Shown here piece by piece: positions 40,741 through 49,441 of a stretch of 64,000 nt of DNA; positions within the stretch are counted from its first letter, which is position 1, and every line of letters starts with the position of its first letter. This DNA comes from Streptomyces klenkii. GTDB taxonomy: Bacteria > Actinomycetota > Actinomycetes > Streptomycetales > Streptomycetaceae. The stretch covers positions 186,001 to 250,000 of the forward strand of contig NZ_RBAM01000009.1 in the NCBI RefSeq assembly GCF_003626645.1, given 5' to 3'. The notes under the pieces were generated by a model. It did no database searches and was not told the origin of the DNA. It worked only from the letters and a program-made list of their open reading frames with translations. Made by a program: the position numbers and the translations under genes.

Positions 40741-41943
40741 CTAGTGACGGCGCGCCGCCGCGACCGGCGCCGGCCGGTGCTCCCGCACGACCAGCGAACG
40801 CCCCCGGCCCCGGGGACGCCCGTGCTCGAAGCGGCGGAACAGCGCCCAGAACCCGAGCAGCGCCGCACCGAAGACCGGCAGCCACGCGAGGCGCGCGACG
40901 ATCCAGAGGGGGCCGCCGGGGGCGGTGTGCAGGCCCGGCAGGTGCGCGCCCGTGAGCAGTCCGGCCATGGTCACGGCCATCATCGAGGTCTGGTGCCAGA
41001 GGAAGACCGTCATGGCGAAGAGGTTCACCACGGCCACCGCCGCCCAGGCCGCCGGGCGCCGCAGCACCCGCCGCAGCGGGCCGAGCAGCAGGAGCGCCGC
41101 GCCGCACTGGGCGAGGCCGAACGCGACGGCCGCGAGCGTCGGCGGGCTGAGGTTGGAGACCGCCGCGCCGGGCACGCCGACCATCGAGGCCGGATAGCCG
41201 GCGAACACGACGAGCAGCGCGGCGGAGAGCGCACCGCCGGCCAGCAGTGCCCAGCCGGTCCTGCGGCTCTGCAGCCGGCCCTGTGCCCAGGCCGCGCCCA
41301 GGCAGTACGGGACCAGCCAGCCCGCCGCCACGTTCGCCCAGCCCAGCCAGGCGGGACCGCCCGGGCCGAACCGGACCAGGTCGACCAGCGCGACCGCGGC
41401 GAGCGGCCACCAGGGCCGTACCTTCGCGGCCAGGGGAGTCATGGCTGTCAGCGCGCCGAACACCAGCAGGAACCACAGCGGCGAGTACGCCAGGCTGACC
41501 AGCGTCCGCACGGTCCGCGGCGCCACTCCCGACGCGAGCAGCACGCCCGTCACGGCGGCCCAGACGGCCAGCAACGCGGCGACCGGCCGGAACAGCCGCT
41601 TCAGCCGGGCGCCGAGCCACTGCCCGTAGGTGGTGCCCCGGGCCCGCGCCGAGGCGTAGCCCTTGGCGCCCACCAGCCCGCCCACCAGGAAGAAGACGGC
41701 CAGGGTCTGGAACACCCAGGACACCGGGGCGAGCCCGGGCACGTAGGCGAGCGGGCTCGTGCTGTGCACCACGCCCCCGTCCGCGACCAGGGCCGTCACC
41801 AGCCAGTGGCCGAGCACCACGCCGAGCACGGCGAAGGCCCGGAGGGCGTCGACGGCCCGGTCCCGGCCGGGCGGGGTGGCGAGCAGGATGCGCTGCGCGA
41901 GGCCGTTGCCGCGGCGCGCGGGGTCGAGCGTGCTGGACGCCAT
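40741..41943 (-). CDS. acyltransferase-3 family membrane protein
   Basis: 400 aa with about ten transmembrane segments. RDRAVDALRAFAVLGVVLGHWLV has the conserved Arg and His of the OafA/YrhL family (RxxDxLRAxAxxxVxxxH), and FFLVGGLVGAKGY and FLWHQTSMMAVTMAGLL are further landmarks. Such proteins move acyl groups onto cell-surface glycans or natural products. It leads a three-gene operon with the two-component system, suggesting envelope modification under that system's control. Confidence 0.85.
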   Translation of the reverse strand: MASSTLDPARRGNGLAQRILLATPPGRDRAVDALRAFAVLGVVLGHWLVTALVADGGVVHSTSPLAYVPGLAPVSWVFQTLAVFFLVGGLVGAKGYASARARGTTYGQWLGARLKRLFRPVAALLAVWAAVTGVLLASGVAPRTVRTLVSLAYSPLWFLLVFGALTAMTPLAAKVRPWWPLAAVALVDLVRFGPGGPAWLGWANVAAGWLVPYCLGAAWAQGRLQSRRTGWALLAGGALSAALLVVFAGYPASMVGVPGAAVSNLSPPTLAAVAFGLAQCGAALLLLGPLRRVLRRPAAWAAVAVVNLFAMTVFLWHQTSMMAVTMAGLLTGAHLPGLHTAPGGPLWIVARLAWLPVFGAALLGFWALFRRFEHGRPRGRGRSLVVREHRPAPVAAARRH

Positions 41944-42115
41944 GGGGTCGGGCCTTCCGTGCCGGAGATGAGTGGTGCTTCGCTTCCAGCACGGAAGCTA
42001 TGGAGGAGACGCCGTGGTCGGCGTCGTACGGGGGAGCCCTCTGCGGGGTAGCTCTGAAGTACTACGGGTAGGGGGTGCGCGGGCGCCGGGCGGTCCGCGG
42101 AGCCGCGCCGGGCCG

Positions 42116-43126
42116 TCACCGGCCCGGGTCCGCGCCCCCGATCCGCAGGGCCAGGCCGTCCAGCATCGACGTCAGGCCGAGCTCGAAGACCTCGTCGAGG
42201 CGCAGGTCGTAGCCGTTGCCGGCGTCGAACGACCCGGTCACCTCGGCGAAGACGGGGTAGCGGCCGGAGGTGGTGAGGGCGTCGAACGCCGCGGCCTGGG
42301 CGTCCATCCACTGCTCGCCGGAGAGCCCGGTGTCCCCCGCGGCCTGCTTCTCCCGCTCCAGGTGCACCGCGGTGCCCTGGACGTAGCTGTAGAGCAGCAC
42401 GTTCACGTCGAGCATCATCGCCGGGGCCAGGCCGAGGCCGCGGAGGGCGGTGAGCATCCACTCGGAGTAGGCGATCAGGTGCGGCAGGGCCATGGGGCGG
42501 GTGAGGGGGCCGAGGTGTGCGAGCCAGGGGTGTGCGCGGTGCACCGCCCACAGCGCGCGGGCCCCTGCTTCGAGGCGCCGCCGCCAGTCCGCAGGGGCGT
42601 CCGCGGGGTAGGACAGCTCCGCGAACGCGGCGTCCGCCATGAGGCACACCAGGTCGTCCTTGCTGTTCACGTACCGGTACGGGGACATGGCCGCGACGCC
42701 GAGCCGGCCGGCGATCCCGCGCATGGACAGGGCGGACAGCCCCTCGGAGTCGGCGACGGCGATGGCCGCGCGGACGATGCGGTCACGGGTCAGCTCGTGG
42801 TCGGCGGCCCCGGCTGCGCTCCCGCCCGCTTCGGCGAAAGCGGCTGAGGCTGTGGCTGAGGCCGGCTTCGGTTCCGACTCCGGCGCCGCCCGGTCGTCCC
42901 CCTCCGCTCCCGCGACCACGGTCCCCACGCGCGGCCGGGCCCGTACGAGCCCCTCCTGGCGCAGGGTCGTCAGCACCTTGGTGGCCGTGGCGAGCGCGAC
43001 GTTCCACTCCTGGGCGATCTGCCGGGTGGACGGGACGCGGTCGCCGGGCGCGAGCTCGCCGCCGGCGATGCGCTCGCGCAGTTCGGCGGCGATGCGCAGA
43101 TACGGCGGGACCGATTTTCCGGTCAA
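42116..43126 (-). CDS. GntR-TetR fusion transcriptional regulator
   Basis: 336 aa with two DNA-binding domains. Residues 1-75 are GntR winged helix (PYLRIAAELRERIAGGELAPGDRVPSTRQIAQEWNVALATATKVLTTLRQEGLV). After an Ala/Glu-rich linker, residues ~112-160 are a TetR HTH (LTRDRIVRAAIAVADSEGLSALSMRGIAGRLGVAAMSPYRYVNSKDDLVCLM) followed by a TetR_C ligand domain. This fusion recurs in Streptomyces. It is divergent from an FAD monooxygenase, with two palindromic sites between, a typical TetX/monooxygenase regulator arrangement. Confidence 0.92.
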   Translation of the reverse strand: MTGKSVPPYLRIAAELRERIAGGELAPGDRVPSTRQIAQEWNVALATATKVLTTLRQEGLVRARPRVGTVVAGAEGDDRAAPESEPKPASATASAAFAEAGGSAAGAADHELTRDRIVRAAIAVADSEGLSALSMRGIAGRLGVAAMSPYRYVNSKDDLVCLMADAAFAELSYPADAPADWRRRLEAGARALWAVHRAHPWLAHLGPLTRPMALPHLIAYSEWMLTALRGLGLAPAMMLDVNVLLYSYVQGTAVHLEREKQAAGDTGLSGEQWMDAQAAAFDALTTSGRYPVFAEVTGSFDAGNGYDLRLDEVFELGLTSMLDGLALRIGGADPGR

Positions 43127-43145
43127 GGGACGGCCTCCTCTTTCT

Positions 43146-43157
43146 TGTACTAGTACA
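43146..43157. promoter_or_regulatory. operator 1 of the GntR-TetR regulator
   Basis: TGTACTAGTACA is a perfect 12-bp palindrome, 20 bp from the regulator start codon, with the GT...AC character of GntR-family sites. A near copy lies 48 bp away. Confidence 0.75.
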
Positions 43158-43193
43158 CAGGCTAGCAGGGGAGATGCGGGTGCCAGGGCCCTC

Positions 43194-43205
43194 TGTACTA
43201 GTTCA
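43194..43205. promoter_or_regulatory. operator 2 of the GntR-TetR regulator
   Basis: TGTACTAGTTCA differs from operator 1 at one position. The two centres are 48 bp apart, which would allow cooperative or looped binding and control of both divergent genes. Confidence 0.7.
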
Positions 43206-43247
43206 CGACTACTAAAAGCCTGGGAAATGGGCGCTTGGCAAGCGTGC

Positions 43248-43284
43248 GCGTACGCCGTACATTCAGTTCTGCGTACACCGTACA
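43248..43284 (+). repeat. direct repeat GCGTACRCCGTACA upstream of the monooxygenase
   Basis: GCGTACGCCGTACA (43248-43261) and GCGTACACCGTACA (43271-43284) have a 23-bp period, with another GCGTACA at 43290. They lie between the operators and the monooxygenase start and might be sites for the TetR half of the fusion regulator. Confidence 0.5.
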
Positions 43285-43347
43285 GACCGGCGTACAGGCC
43301 ACACGTTCAGGCCGCACGCACAGACCCGCTCAGCGAAGGTGATCCCC

Positions 43348-44475
43348 ATGCAGAACGTCCTCGTCTCCGGTGCCGGCGTCGCCGGGCTCACGCTCGCCTA
43401 CTGGCTCCGCCGCAACGGCTTCGCCGCGACCGTCGTCGAGCGGGCCCCCGCCGTCCGCCCCGGCGGCCAGGCGATCGACGTCCGCGGCGCCGCCCTCGGC
43501 GTCCTCGACCGGTCCGGGATCCTCGACGAGGCCCGCGCCGCCCGCACCCGCCTGCGCGGCATGGCCATGCTCGACGGCGAAGGCAACGAGACGTGGCGCT
43601 CCACCGAGATGACCATGAGCGGCGGCCGCCTGGACAGCCCGGACATCGAGCTGCTGCGCGAGGATCTCACCGCACTGATGCACCGTCAGGCTATGGGCGC
43701 CGGCGTGGAGTTCGTCTACGACGACTCCGTCACCACGCTCGACGACGGGCCGGACGGCGTACGGGTGGGCTTCGAGCGGAGCCCGGAGCGGACGTTCGAC
43801 CTCGTCGTGGGGGCCGACGGCCTGCACTCGAAGGTGCGGCGGCTGGCCTTCGGCCCCGAAGAGGACTACGTCCGCCACCTCGGCGCCTACCTGACCGTCT
43901 TCAGCGCGCCCAACTTCCTCGGCCTCGACGACTGGGAGATCTGGCTCAACCACGAGTCCGCCGCCGGCGCCGCGACCTACTGCGTCTACCCCGTGCGCGA
44001 CAACAGCGAGATCAGGATCACCCTCGGCTTCAAGGCCGGCCCGCTCGCCTACGACCACCGCGACACCGGGGAGCAGAAGGCCCTCATGGCCGAGCGGCTG
44101 GCACACGTGGGCTGGGAGACGCCGCGGCTGCTCCGGGCCATGCGCGAGGCCCCCGACTTCTACTTCGACCAGATGGCCCAGATCCGCATGGACCGCTGGA
44201 CCGGCGGCAGGACGGCCCTGGTCGGCGACGCCGGCTACTGCCCCTCGCCGCTCTCCGGGCAGGGCACGAGCCTGGCGCTCGTCGGCGCCTACGTACTGGC
44301 CGGCGAGCTCGGCAAGCGGGACGGCGGCGGGCACGCCGCCGCGTTCGCCCGCTACGAGACCCGCATGCGCCCGTACGTCGCCCTCAACCAGGCCATCGCG
44401 CACGAGAACGCCTCCGGCAACCCCTCGGAGGAGTCGATGGAGAAGGCGAAGAACGGCATCGCGCTCGACGGCTGA
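43348..44475 (+). CDS. FAD-dependent monooxygenase (PHBH/TetX-like)
   Basis: 375 aa from ATG 43348 with AAGGTGA upstream (GTG 43339 is less likely). VLVSGAGVAGLTLAYWLRRNGF is the GxGxxG FAD site, DLVVGADGLHSKVRRLAFG the DG motif, and ALVGDAGYCPSPLSGQGTSLAL the GD motif contacting the flavin ribityl chain. There is no transmembrane tail. TetX-like members hydroxylate antibiotics or aromatic compounds. Its divergent GntR-TetR regulator suggests induction by the substrate. Confidence 0.92.
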   Translation: MQNVLVSGAGVAGLTLAYWLRRNGFAATVVERAPAVRPGGQAIDVRGAALGVLDRSGILDEARAARTRLRGMAMLDGEGNETWRSTEMTMSGGRLDSPDIELLREDLTALMHRQAMGAGVEFVYDDSVTTLDDGPDGVRVGFERSPERTFDLVVGADGLHSKVRRLAFGPEEDYVRHLGAYLTVFSAPNFLGLDDWEIWLNHESAAGAATYCVYPVRDNSEIRITLGFKAGPLAYDHRDTGEQKALMAERLAHVGWETPRLLRAMREAPDFYFDQMAQIRMDRWTGGRTALVGDAGYCPSPLSGQGTSLALVGAYVLAGELGKRDGGGHAAAFARYETRMRPYVALNQAIAHENASGNPSEESMEKAKNGIALDG

Positions 44476-44538
44476 CCCGCCGGCCTCCGGTGCGACCCCG
44501 GCGTCACCCCCCCGCACCGGCCCCGGCATGATGGGCCC

Positions 44539-44931
44539 ATGGGAACCCGACCTGTGCTCGTCTACGACGGCGACTGCGCCTTCTGCACCACCTCGGTGCG
44601 GTTCGCCGAGAAGTACGTCCGGCCCAACTGTTCCGTCGTGGCCTGGCAGTTCGCCGACCTGGACGAGCTGGGCGTCACCCGGGAGCGGGCCGAGCACGAA
44701 CTGCTGTGGATCGCCCCCGGCGGCACCGTCCACGGCGGCGCCCAGGCCGTCGCCAAGCTCCTGCTCAGCGCGCCCGGCGCATGGGCCGTCCCGGGCGCGG
44801 TGCTCACCCTCCCGCCGGCCCGCTGGGCCGGCCACGGCCTGTACCGCCTGATCGCGGACAACCGGCACCGGCTCCCCGGCGGAACGGCCGCCTGTGCGCT
44901 CCCCGCGGACCGCCGTCCCGGCCCCCGGTAG
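44539..44931 (+). CDS. DCC-family thiol-disulfide oxidoreductase-like protein (DUF393)
   Basis: 130 aa. LVYDGDCAFCTTSVRFAEKYV contains the family's DxxCxxC motif, followed by VAWQFADLDELGVT, PGGTVHGGAQAVAKLLL and GLYRLIADNRHRLPGG. The thioredoxin-like fold and CxxC suggest redox activity, although biochemical evidence in the family is thin. It stands alone, 63 bp after the monooxygenase. Confidence 0.88.
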   Translation: MGTRPVLVYDGDCAFCTTSVRFAEKYVRPNCSVVAWQFADLDELGVTRERAEHELLWIAPGGTVHGGAQAVAKLLLSAPGAWAVPGAVLTLPPARWAGHGLYRLIADNRHRLPGGTAACALPADRRPGPR

Positions 44932-45100
44932 GCACCGCTCGCCACCGGCCGGCCCGGCCCTCCTTGCTCCGTCCGGGCGAGCGCCCGCCACCCGTGCGCG
45001 CCACTCCCGGACCGGCGGCCGGCAAGCGCCGACGCCCCGCACGCATCACTGTGGAGGGAGAAGACGGCAGCCGCGGCGCGTCCGGCGGAAGGAGGCCCCG

Positions 45101-47530
45101 TTGACGGACGAACCCATGACGCGCTTCCACGAGAGCCCCGAGGACCCCTTCTCGGTCGGCAACTCGGCCTCGGCCGTGCTGGACCACCGGGGAACCGTCG
45201 TCGGGTGGGGCGACCGCGCCGAGGCGCTCCTCGGCCACCGCGGCGCGGACGTGCTCGGCCGGCCCGCGCTCGACGTGCTGGTCGACCCCGCCGACCGGGA
45301 GCGGATCGCGGCCGCGACGGCCGCGTGCCTCAAGGCCTCCGGCTGGTTCGGCGTCGTGCCCGTCCGCCACCGCGACGGCCGGCGCGTCACCGTGGGCGTC
45401 CGGGCCCGCCGCGTCACCCGCGGCAGCCCCGACTGCGAATGGTTCCTGGTCGGCGCACCCGCCCAGGACGTGATCCAGTGGGAGACGGACCGGTCGGTCC
45501 TCGACGGGCTGTTCCGGCGCGCGCCCATCGGCCTGTCCGTCCACGCCCCCGACCTCAGCATCCTGCGGGTCAACCGGGCCGTCGCCCGGATCGGCGGCAT
45601 CACCACCGAGCAGGCGCGCGGCCGCAGGACCGGCGACTTCATCGTGGCGGCCGACACCGAGACCGTGGAGCGCGGCCTGCGGCACGTCCTGGACACCGGA
45701 CACCCGATGATCTTCACCGAGCAGCCGTGCCGCCTGCTCAGCGACCCCTCCCGCATCCGCTACGTCGCCGTCTCCGCGTTCCGTATGGAGGATTCCGCCG
45801 GAGAGATCCTCGGCGTCACCCAATTGGTCGAAGACGTCACCGAACGGGAGCGCGCCAGGCTCCGGCTGGCCCTGCTCAACGAGGCGGGCGCCCGCATCGG
45901 CACCACCCTGGACGTCACCACCACCGCCCACGAGCTGGCCGACGTCCTCGTCCCCGAACTCGCCGACTGCGCCACCGTCGACCTCCTCGACCCCGTCAGC
46001 CGCGGCGAGGAGCCCTCGCAGGACGGCTTCGGGCCCGTCCGCCGCACGGCCATCAGGACCGACACGCCCGGCGCCGAGGAGGCCCTCCACCCGCTCGGCG
46101 GCCTCATCCGCTTCGCCCCGGAGACCCCCCAGGGCCGGTGCCTCGCCGAGCAGACACCCATCCTCGTACCGGAGCTGCGCACCCCCGAGGACCTGGACGT
46201 CGTCGCGCAGGAACGCGCCGAGCGCGCCAGGTCCCTGGGCCCCCACTCCGTCATGATGCTGCCGCTGGCCGCCCGCGGCCTCGTCCTCGGGCTCGTCACC
46301 CTCTGGCGCTCCCGCTCCCCCGAGCCGTTCGAGGAGGACGACCTCACCCTCGCGGGGGAGTTCGCCGCCCGCGCCGCCGTCTGCATCGACAACGCCCGCC
46401 GCTACACCCGCCAGCACCACGCGGCGCTCAGCCTCCAGGTGCGCCTGCTGCCCGGCGAACTGCCCGAGCTGCCCGCCGCCGAGATCGCCCACCAGTACAT
46501 CCCCGCGGGCGCGGTGGAAGGCGTCGGCGGGGACTGGTTCGACGTCATCCCGCTGTCCGGGGCGCGCGTCGCCCTCGTCGTCGGCGACGTGATCGGGCAC
46601 GGCCTCGACGCCGCGGCCACCATGGGCCGCCTGCGCACCGCCGTCCACACCCTGGCCGAACTCGACCTCGACCCCGACGAGGTCCTCTCCCACCTCGACG
46701 ACCTCGTGCACGGCCTCGCCGCCGAACAGGAGCACAACAGCCGCGACTTCCCCCTCGACCAGGTCACCGGCGCGAGCTGCCTCTACGCGGTCTACGACCC
46801 GGTCTCCCGCTGCTGCTCCCTCGCGCGCGCCGGCCACCCGCCCCCCGCCGTCGTCACCCCCGACGGGAAGGTGAGCTTCCCCGACCTGCCCGCCGGGCCC
46901 CCGCTCGGCCTCGGCGGGCTGCCCTTCGAGGCGGCCGAGCTCGACCTCCCCGAAGGCAGCCTCCTGGCCCTCTTCACCAACGGCCTCATCCAGATCCCCG
47001 CCCTCGACGTCGACGCCGCCCTCGACCGCCTCTCGCAGGAACTCGCCCGCCCCGGCTGCCGGCTGGACGAGCTGGCCAAAGCCGTCGTGGACGCCCTCCT
47101 GCCCGCCGAGCCGGGCGACGACGTCGCCCTCCTCCTCGCCCGCACCCGCGTGCTGCCGGAACACTGCGTCGCCACCTGGACGCTGCCGGCCGACCCGCGC
47201 GCCGCCGGGCAGGCCCGCACGCTGATGGCCGACCAGCTCAGCGCCTGGGAGCTCGACGAACTGGTCTTCACCACCGAGCTCATCGTCAGCGAACTCGTCA
47301 CCAACGCCTACCGCTACGCCGGCGGGCCGGTCACCCTGCGGCTCATCCGCGGCCCCCGCCTCATCTGCGAGGTCTCCGACACCAGCAGCACCGCCCCCCA
47401 CCTGCGCCGGGCGCGGAGCACCGACGAGGGCGGCCGCGGCCTCTTCCTCGTCGCCCAGATCACCGAGCGCTGGGGCACGCGCTACGGGCGCGAAGGCAAG
47501 ACGGTCTGGACGGAACAGCAGCTGCCGTGA
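45101..47530 (+). CDS. multidomain SpoIIE phosphatase: PAS-PAS-GAF-PP2C-HATPase
   Basis: 809 aa. TTG 45101 is preferred over ATG 45116 because AAGGAGG sits 5 bp before the TTG. Domains in order: PAS (~15-120, NSASAVLDHRGTVVGWGDRAEALLG), PAS (~130-250), GAF (~265-440), PP2C (~455-690) and HATPase. The PP2C motifs are GGDWFDVIPLSGARVALVVGDVIGHGLDAAA, RAGHPPPAVV and GDDVALLLAR. The C-terminal anti-sigma-like HATPase (~700-809) has ELIVSELVTNAYRYAGG and DEGGRGLFLVAQITERWG. Phosphatase plus kinase-like domain in one chain can set the phosphorylation of an anti-anti-sigma factor; the partner is not in the window. Confidence 0.92.
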   Translation: MTDEPMTRFHESPEDPFSVGNSASAVLDHRGTVVGWGDRAEALLGHRGADVLGRPALDVLVDPADRERIAAATAACLKASGWFGVVPVRHRDGRRVTVGVRARRVTRGSPDCEWFLVGAPAQDVIQWETDRSVLDGLFRRAPIGLSVHAPDLSILRVNRAVARIGGITTEQARGRRTGDFIVAADTETVERGLRHVLDTGHPMIFTEQPCRLLSDPSRIRYVAVSAFRMEDSAGEILGVTQLVEDVTERERARLRLALLNEAGARIGTTLDVTTTAHELADVLVPELADCATVDLLDPVSRGEEPSQDGFGPVRRTAIRTDTPGAEEALHPLGGLIRFAPETPQGRCLAEQTPILVPELRTPEDLDVVAQERAERARSLGPHSVMMLPLAARGLVLGLVTLWRSRSPEPFEEDDLTLAGEFAARAAVCIDNARRYTRQHHAALSLQVRLLPGELPELPAAEIAHQYIPAGAVEGVGGDWFDVIPLSGARVALVVGDVIGHGLDAAATMGRLRTAVHTLAELDLDPDEVLSHLDDLVHGLAAEQEHNSRDFPLDQVTGASCLYAVYDPVSRCCSLARAGHPPPAVVTPDGKVSFPDLPAGPPLGLGGLPFEAAELDLPEGSLLALFTNGLIQIPALDVDAALDRLSQELARPGCRLDELAKAVVDALLPAEPGDDVALLLARTRVLPEHCVATWTLPADPRAAGQARTLMADQLSAWELDELVFTTELIVSELVTNAYRYAGGPVTLRLIRGPRLICEVSDTSSTAPHLRRARSTDEGGRGLFLVAQITERWGTRYGREGKTVWTEQQLP

Positions 47531-47569
47531 CCGCATCCCCGCCGGCGTGACGACGCCCCCGGCGACCAG

Positions 47570-47588
47570 CTATAGATGAAATCAATAG
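47570..47588. promoter_or_regulatory. 19-bp dyad upstream of the cyanate operon
   Basis: CTATAGATGAAATCAATAG is symmetrical as CTATnGAT-N3-ATCnATAG, within an AT-rich patch 98 bp before the carbonic anhydrase start. A second CTATAG lies at 47615-47620. Size and position fit a LysR-type activator site, as CynR uses in E. coli, but no LysR gene is in the window. Confidence 0.5.
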
Positions 47589-47685
47589 CAGTCATGGATT
47601 ACATATCTTGGACACTATAGGTGCAGGTCATGCATGGTGGATCTCGTCAGCCCAACGAGGCCGACACCCACCGAAGGGAGCGACC

Positions 47686-48306
47686 ATGCATGACCTCACC
47701 CAGGGCGTCGCGCAATTCCAGCGGGACGTCTTCCCGGCCAGGGCGGAGCTCTTCGCCCGCCTGGCGGGGCACCACAAGCCGAAGACGCTGTTCATCGGCT
47801 GCTCCGACGCCCGCGTCGTCCCCGAACTGATCACCCAGCAAGAGCCGGGCGAGCTGTTCGTCATCCGCACCGCGGGCAACCTCGTCCCCGCCCACGCGCC
47901 CGGCGCCGACGGCGTGGCGGCGAGCATCGAGTACGCCGTCGGCGTCCTCGGCGTGAGCGACATCATCGTCTGCGGGCACTCCGCCTGCGGCGCCATGACC
48001 GCCCTCGCCGAAGAGCACGACCTCACCGCCCTGCCCGCCGTGGCCGGCTGGCTGCGGCACGCGGACGCGGCCCGGGCCCGTACCGCCCCCGCGCAGGGCT
48101 CGCACGACACGGCCGGCAAGGTCGCCGCGCTCGTCCGGGACAACGTCCGGGCCCAGCTGGCGAACCTGGCCACGCACCCGTCCGTCGCCCGCGCCCTCGC
48201 CCGGAACGCCGTCCGCCTCCACGGCTGGGTCTTCGACATCGGCAGCGGCACCGTCGAGGAACTCGACGCCGCGGCCGGCCGCTTCGCGGCACCCCTGGCC
48301 GCCTGA
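47686..48306 (+). CDS. cynT: beta-class carbonic anhydrase, CynT-like
   Basis: 206 aa from ATG 47686 behind GAAGGGAG. FIGCSDARVVPELI has the Cys and the Asp-Arg pair, and VCGHSACGAM the His and Cys zinc ligands, of beta-carbonic anhydrases. FVIRTAGNLVP and SIEYAVGVLGVSDIIV are family strands. In the E. coli cyn operon CynT returns CO2 to bicarbonate, the co-substrate of cyanase; the cyanase gene directly downstream supports that role. Confidence 0.92.
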   Translation: MHDLTQGVAQFQRDVFPARAELFARLAGHHKPKTLFIGCSDARVVPELITQQEPGELFVIRTAGNLVPAHAPGADGVAASIEYAVGVLGVSDIIVCGHSACGAMTALAEEHDLTALPAVAGWLRHADAARARTAPAQGSHDTAGKVAALVRDNVRAQLANLATHPSVARALARNAVRLHGWVFDIGSGTVEELDAAAGRFAAPLAA

Positions 48307-48361
48307 CCGCGCCCGGCGCACACCCATCACCCATCACCCGTACACCAGTGAAGGACACCCC

Positions 48362-48835
48362 ATGACCATCCACGCCCAGTTCGACCCGCAGGCCCGTCAG
48401 CAGCTCGCGATCGCCGCCGTCGAGGCCAAGACGCGCAAGGACCTCACCTGGCAGGAGGTGGCCGACGCCGCCGGCCTGTCCGTCGCCTTCGTCACCGCGG
48501 CCGTCCTCGGCCAGCACGCCCTCCCGGAGGACTCCGCCCGGGCCGTCGCCGCGCTGCTCGGCCTGGACGAGGACGCCGTGACGCTGCTCCAGGCCATACC
48601 GACCCGCGGCTCCATCCCCGGTGGCATCCCGACCGACCCGACCATCTACCGCTTCTACGAGATGCTCCAGGTCTACGGCACGACCCTCAAGGCCCTGGTC
48701 CACGAGCAGTTCGGCGACGGCATCATCAGCGCGATCAACTTCAAGCTGGACGTGAAGAAGGTCGCGGACCCCGAGGGCGGCGAGCGCGCCGTGATCACCC
48801 TCGACGGCAAGTACCTGCCGACGAAGCCCTTCTGA
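48362..48835 (+). CDS. cynS: cyanate hydratase (cyanase)
   Basis: 157 aa, the normal cyanase length. The N-terminal helical domain (TRKDLTWQEVADAAGLSVAFVTAAVLGQHALP) is XRE-like. The catalytic part has IPTDPTIYRFYEMLQVYG, containing the Arg and Glu of the active site, and FGDGIISAINFKLDVKK with the catalytic Ser. It makes ammonia and CO2 from cyanate and bicarbonate. It lies 55 bp after the carbonic anhydrase gene in the same operon. Confidence 0.97.
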   Translation: MTIHAQFDPQARQQLAIAAVEAKTRKDLTWQEVADAAGLSVAFVTAAVLGQHALPEDSARAVAALLGLDEDAVTLLQAIPTRGSIPGGIPTDPTIYRFYEMLQVYGTTLKALVHEQFGDGIISAINFKLDVKKVADPEGGERAVITLDGKYLPTKPF

Positions 48836-48941
48836 CCCGGCCGCTCCGGCCGAGCCTTCCGCGACCGATCTCCCCTGCGGCCCCCGCGCCCGGCACCCCG
48901 CCGGGCGCGGGGGGACCGCGCCACCCAGGAGCAGGCACCCC

Positions 48942-49439
48942 ATGGACTTCATCCAGCGCACCATCGACATCGCCCGCAAGAACGTCGAGGAGGGCGGCCG
49001 CCCCTTCGCGACCGTCATCGTCAAGGACGGCGAGATCCTCGCCGAGAGCCCCAACCTCGTCGCCCAGACCTCCGACCCGACCGCGCACGCCGAGATCCTC
49101 GCCATCCGCGAGGCCTGCACCCGGCTCGGCACCGAGCACCTCACCGGCACCACCATCTACGTGCTCGCCCACCCCTGCCCGATGTGCCTGGGCTCGCTCT
49201 ACTACTGCAGCCCCGACGAGGTCGTCTTCCTCACCGGGCGCGACGACTACGAGCCCCACTACGTCGACGACCGCAAGTACTTCGAGCTGAACACCTTCTA
49301 CGCGGAGTTCGCCAAGGACTGGAGCGAGCGCCGCCTGCCCATGCGCCACGAGCCGCGCGACGCCGCCACCGACGTCTACCGCGCCTGGCAGAAGCGCAAC
49401 GGCGGCGAGCGCCGCGTGTCCGGGGCGCCCACCGCCTGA
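48942..49439 (+). CDS. nucleobase deaminase, guanine-deaminase-like
   Basis: 165 aa. DPTAHAEILAIREAC holds the zinc His and proton-shuttle Glu, and HPCPMCLGSLYYCSPDEVVF the two zinc Cys. The long C-terminal tail (DDRKYFELNTFYAEFAKDWSERRLPMRHEPRDAATDVYRAWQKRNGG) matches the GuaD branch rather than TadA or cytidine deaminase. Being third in the cyanate operon, it could tie cyanate detoxification to nucleobase nitrogen use. The true substrate (guanine, ammeline-type triazine or other) is uncertain. Confidence 0.85.
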   Translation: MDFIQRTIDIARKNVEEGGRPFATVIVKDGEILAESPNLVAQTSDPTAHAEILAIREACTRLGTEHLTGTTIYVLAHPCPMCLGSLYYCSPDEVVFLTGRDDYEPHYVDDRKYFELNTFYAEFAKDWSERRLPMRHEPRDAATDVYRAWQKRNGGERRVSGAPTA

Positions 49440-49441
49440 CG

